Origin: an uncultured Bacilli bacterium
GTDB taxonomy: Bacteria; Bacillota_I; Bacilli_A; RF39; UBA660
Assembly: GCA_934130485.1 (NCBI GenBank)
Contig: CAKOYE010000047.1
Coordinates: forward strand, 1-6,971
DNA: 6,971 nt
Direction: 5' to 3'
In this document: positions 4,873 through 6,971 of the stretch, in pieces
How the letters are laid out: each line of letters begins with the position of its first letter
Numbering within the stretch: position 1 is the first letter of the stretch
The notes under the pieces: generated by a model
The model's input: only the letters and a program-made list of their open reading frames with translations
Told to the model about the DNA's origin: nothing
Database searches by the model: none
Made by a program: the position numbers and the translations under genes

Positions 4873-6153
4873 CTATTTCCTATAATATCCATAGATATTT
4901 ATATTTTTATTAAATTCTAATTCATCATATTTAATTAATTTTTTTTCACCATATTGATCATCATATATATTAATAAAATTGTTTCTTATAAATATAACAG
5001 AATCATTTATATATTTTACTTTATCAGCACTACTTGTTTCAAACAAATATATTTTTTTGTTAGGTTGTTCTACATAAGATTTATAAACTTTGTAACCATT
5101 ATCAGATAATTCATATAAATAATAGTATCCTGATTTGTTTCCACCAATTTTATCGATTTTATAAAACTGTTCAGTAAATAAACTACTATCTATATCACTA
5201 TAAGTAAAATTTATTTTATTATTTATAACATCATAAATGTTTTTATTTTCAAATTTACCATTATTATAAATTTTAACTCCTATAGAATCATTTCCTACTT
5301 CTATTATTTTTTTTGATTTAGTATCTATTTCATATTGTTTTTTATTATCTACGTCTAGTAAATAAGCGCTATTGCCATCTTTACCTAGAAAATAACTGTT
5401 TAAAGAAATTTTAAATTTATCTTTTATTGTTTCAACTTCTTTACTAAGTAAATTTATTAAATAAAATTGTGTAAATCCATAAGTTTCATTATAATCTGCA
5501 ACTAGATAATAATTATTTATTTGTATGCTAATTTCTGGATTATAAATATCATTGTTAAATACCGAAACATTTATAATTCCTTTTGATACAGTATTGTTTA
5601 TATTGTATAATCCATTATAACTTGTAAGGCCTAAATATAAATTATCACCAATATTATTTCGATAAACATAAACATTACCTAGTTTACTTGTCTCAGTATC
5701 AGAATCTATCCAGTTATTAACATTATATTCGTCTATACTATTTGCAAATTCGTCTATTTTTGAATCAAAACCAATTATATTATGGTAATAATTAATACTA
5801 TCAGCATTTTGACATAATATATCTGATATTAATTTTTTATTTTTTGTAATTGGCAATATGCACGAATAACTATCTGTTTTTATATATTTTATATCATTAA
5901 CTATATTTTTTACCTTTTTCAAATTTTCATAAGTTTTAAAGTAAAACGTTTCATTATTTGTAGAAATTTCTAAATAATAATTATCTCTTTCATTTTTTTG
6001 ATTCGAATTGTATGTTTCTTTTATATTAAATTCATTATTATCAATTGTTTTGGAATATTGTGTCACATATCCTTTATTGGTAAAATCAAAAATAATTTGA
6101 ATTATATAATAAAACACAAAAAGTAAAATTAATATTTGTAATATTCTTTTCAT
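4873..6153 (-). CDS. Membrane-anchored extracytoplasmic protein of unknown function
   Basis: I do not recognise this 426-residue protein. Residues 1-3 are positively charged (MKR) and 4-22 form a single hydrophobic helix with no cleavage or lipobox motif, so it should be a type II anchored protein with about 400 residues outside. The ectodomain is beta-rich, full of Asn, Tyr, Lys and Ile, and its second half has recurring strand-strand units (YLINLLSKEVETI near 231, YLLDVDNKKQYEIDTKSKKI near 264, YLYELSDNGYKVYK near 345, NFINIYDDQYGEKKLIKY near 392). This hints at a beta-propeller-like fold; that is inference. Only two cysteines occur, Cys98 and Cys114, close enough for a disulfide. GGAGG (complement of 6158-6162) fixes the start. 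It has its own promoter and a candidate terminator. No enzyme motif is visible. Confidence 0.85.
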   Translation of the reverse strand: MKRILQILILLFVFYYIIQIIFDFTNKGYVTQYSKTIDNNEFNIKETYNSNQKNERDNYYLEISTNNETFYFKTYENLKKVKNIVNDIKYIKTDSYSCILPITKNKKLISDILCQNADSINYYHNIIGFDSKIDEFANSIDEYNVNNWIDSDTETSKLGNVYVYRNNIGDNLYLGLTSYNGLYNINNTVSKGIINVSVFNNDIYNPEISIQINNYYLVADYNETYGFTQFYLINLLSKEVETIKDKFKISLNSYFLGKDGNSAYLLDVDNKKQYEIDTKSKKIIEVGNDSIGVKIYNNGKFENKNIYDVINNKINFTYSDIDSSLFTEQFYKIDKIGGNKSGYYYLYELSDNGYKVYKSYVEQPNKKIYLFETSSADKVKYINDSVIFIRNNFINIYDDQYGEKKLIKYDELEFNKNINIYGYYRK

Positions 6154-6178
6154 AAATCCTCCAATTTTCTCTACAATA

Positions 6179-6207
6179 ATTATATATAATTATTATAAAA
6201 ATTTCAA
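6179..6207 (-). promoter_or_regulatory. Promoter of the membrane-anchored protein gene
   Basis: Minus-strand TTGAAA (complement of 6202-6207), a 17-nt spacer and TATAAT (complement of 6179-6184). The predicted start near 6172 leaves a leader of about 19 nt containing GGAGG. The -35 lies about 10 bp past the T run of the upstream terminator. Confidence 0.75.
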
Positions 6208-6216
6208 TATTATGAC

Positions 6217-6239
6217 AAAAAAAGAGGTATACCCTCTTA
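6217..6239 (-). terminator. Terminator of the PH-like protein gene
   Basis: On the minus strand AAGAGG, loop GTATA and CCTCTT form a tight 6-bp hairpin (6222-6227 with 6233-6238) followed by five more T (6221-6217). The stop codon TAA (6237-6239) overlaps the base of the 5' arm. Confidence 0.75.
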
Positions 6240-6686
6240 AATATTTTTTTTATCTTTTAAACCATATTTCTTTTTTTCTTCCATAACATAATTTACAACA
6301 TTTGTTTCTATTTCTGGTAAAGCATTTTTGTCAATATTCGATAATTCAATATATTCTTTTACAGTATCAATATATACTCTTCCCCATATAAGTCCGGTTT
6401 GAACTTTTAAATCATTGAACATATCTGGAGTAACAGCAGTAAATAAATATCCTATTAAAAGCCTTTTTTCCCCCAAAAGAATCCTTTTATTTGTTATAGC
6501 AATTACATAAGTTGTTATAATATCTAATGGATTATTATTTTTTTGAGCTACAAAAGCGTATTTTACTTCTTCGTCACTATTTAAGTGTCTTTCAACGACT
6601 TTACAATGTGCTTTTAATCTCCAGCATACTGTCATAGGATATTTTTCTTTAAATCTTTTTACTTTTTCATATAACGATTCATTCAT
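6237..6686 (-). CDS. PH-like domain protein of unknown function
   Basis: A 149-residue protein without signal peptide or clear membrane helix. An N-terminal helical part (1-40) is followed by strands YAFVAQ (43-48) and TTYVIAITNKRILLGEKRLL (58-77). The I(T/S)NKRI signature in a beta meander is characteristic of bacterial PH-like domains (bPH/GRAM-like). A GLIWGRVYIDTVKEYIEL stretch at 98-115 continues the meander, and a C-terminal helix (about 124-140) would cap the fold. Such domains usually mediate protein or lipid interaction rather than catalysis; the partner is unknown. AGGTGG (complement of 6691-6696), four bases upstream, sets the start. It is the first of the four minus-strand genes. 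Confidence 0.75.
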   Translation of the reverse strand: MNESLYEKVKRFKEKYPMTVCWRLKAHCKVVERHLNSDEEVKYAFVAQKNNNPLDIITTYVIAITNKRILLGEKRLLIGYLFTAVTPDMFNDLKVQTGLIWGRVYIDTVKEYIELSNIDKNALPEIETNVVNYVMEEKKKYGLKDKKNI

Positions 6687-6747
6687 ATTTCCACCTACTT
6701 AATATATATATCATAATATACTTAATTATTAATAATATTATGTTTGT

Positions 6748-6787
6748 AATTGTTAAGGTTCTAAATATATATAACAATTTCTTGTTA
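6748..6787. repeat. Competing inverted repeats in the leader of the PH-like gene
   Basis: TAACAATT (6772-6779) can pair with AATTGTTA (6748-6755) across a 16-nt loop, or its TAACAA part can pair with TTGTTA (6782-6787) across a 4-nt loop. The two hairpins exclude each other. On the minus strand they fall in the predicted leader of the PH-like gene. In such AT-rich DNA chance pairing is likely enough that function is open. Confidence 0.4.
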
Positions 6788-6788
6788 A

Positions 6789-6818
6789 ATTATATCATAA
6801 TATCGTAATAATAAGCAA
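6789..6818 (-). promoter_or_regulatory. Candidate promoter of the PH-like gene
   Basis: Minus-strand TATAAT (complement of 6789-6794) carries an upstream TG in the extended -10 position, and TTGCTT (complement of 6813-6818) lies 18 nt further up. A start near 6782 would give a leader of about 95 nt, the longest in the window. Other TATA-like hexamers closer to the gene cannot be excluded. Confidence 0.4.
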
Positions 6819-6832
6819 CTATATATTATTAC
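6805..6832. repeat. Perfect 8-bp inverted repeat around the candidate -35
   Basis: GTAATAAT (6805-6812) and ATTATTAC (6825-6832) flank a 12-nt spacer that contains the candidate -35 of the PH-like gene. The arrangement resembles an operator, but no regulator can be named and the base composition makes chance repeats common. Confidence 0.35.
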
Positions 6833-6908
6833 TTACTATTAAAAAGTACTAATTTTAGTTTAATTAAATTATTTATAAAAAATATTTTTTCATATTATAT
6901 ATTAACTG

Positions 6909-6941
6909 AGGTAATTCTAAATTATTATTTTTTTATTACCT
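6909..6941. repeat. Inverted repeat AGGTAAT / ATTACCT upstream of the next gene
   Basis: AGGTAAT (6909-6915) and ATTACCT (6935-6941) are a perfect 7-bp inverted repeat with a 19-nt A/T spacer. It lies about 20 bp before the Shine-Dalgarno of the gene that begins past the right edge. No proper T run follows on either strand, so it is not a good terminator; an operator or leader stem is possible. Confidence 0.35.
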
Positions 6942-6961
6942 TTAGTATTAATATGAATTTT

Positions 6962-6971
6962 GAGGTGATGA
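6962..6971 (+). promoter_or_regulatory. Ribosome binding site of a plus-strand gene beyond the right edge
   Basis: GAGGTGATGA matches the anti-Shine-Dalgarno over GAGGTGAT, an unusually long match for this window. The ATG inside it (6968-6970) is too close to the core to be the likely start, so the real start codon is expected a few bases past the window. No coding sequence of that gene can be seen here. Confidence 0.6.

Noticed and set aside
6968..6971. ATG at 6968 as the start of the next gene
   Set aside because: It lies inside the Shine-Dalgarno match itself, too close to GAGG to be used; a start just beyond the window is more likely.

Overview
The window is a strongly AT-rich stretch of a cell-walled, low-GC Gram-positive bacterium. 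The evidence is very A/T-biased codon use, Bacilli-type sigma-A promoters (TTGACA-like, 17 nt, TATAAT), GGAGG/AGGTGG ribosome binding sites, genomically encoded CCA on every complete tRNA, a penicillin-binding-type D-Ala-D-Ala carboxypeptidase, and small Bacilli-type proteins (YugI/CvfD-like S1 protein, Nfu, DUF1292-like and PH-like proteins). An uncultured gut Bacilli or Erysipelotrichia/RF39-like lineage fits, but this is inference. TGA is not read as Trp in these genes: all nine Trp residues are TGG.

Layout. Positions 1-285 hold the distal part of a minus-strand tRNA operon, transcribed Leu(UAA)-Ser(UGA)-fMet(CAU), with its promoter at 349-377. Head-to-head with it is a plus-strand D-Ala-D-Ala carboxypeptidase gene (477-1688) ending in its own hairpin. 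Convergent with that gene is a second minus-strand tRNA operon (2252 down to 1829), Val-Thr-Tyr-Gln-Lys, with a near-consensus promoter at 2277-2305 and a candidate terminator at 1792-1819. Next come a divergent pair, the S1-domain protein (2684-2319, minus) and an Nfu-type Fe-S protein (2778-3005, plus), sharing a 93-bp promoter region. From 3018 to 6686 four minus-strand genes lie in series: PH-like protein, membrane-anchored unknown, DUF1292-like/N-Q-rich/coiled-coil protein, and YutH/CotS-like kinase-fold protein. The last 285 bp hold no gene; they contain inverted repeats and end in a strong Shine-Dalgarno for a plus-strand gene starting beyond the window.

The genes look mostly housekeeping: translation (eight tRNAs, S1 protein), wall maturation and Fe-S delivery. 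The four-gene block is the least understood part. Most of its genes seem individually transcribed, with hairpin terminators overlapping stop codons and promoters packed against or inside the preceding terminator. Predicted 5' leaders are very short in several genes. I see no mobile element, CRISPR array or integration site. The most unusual items are the DUF1292-like protein with a roughly 50% Asn/Gln segment, the degenerate YutH-like kinase fold next to nfu, and the compact terminator/promoter junctions.
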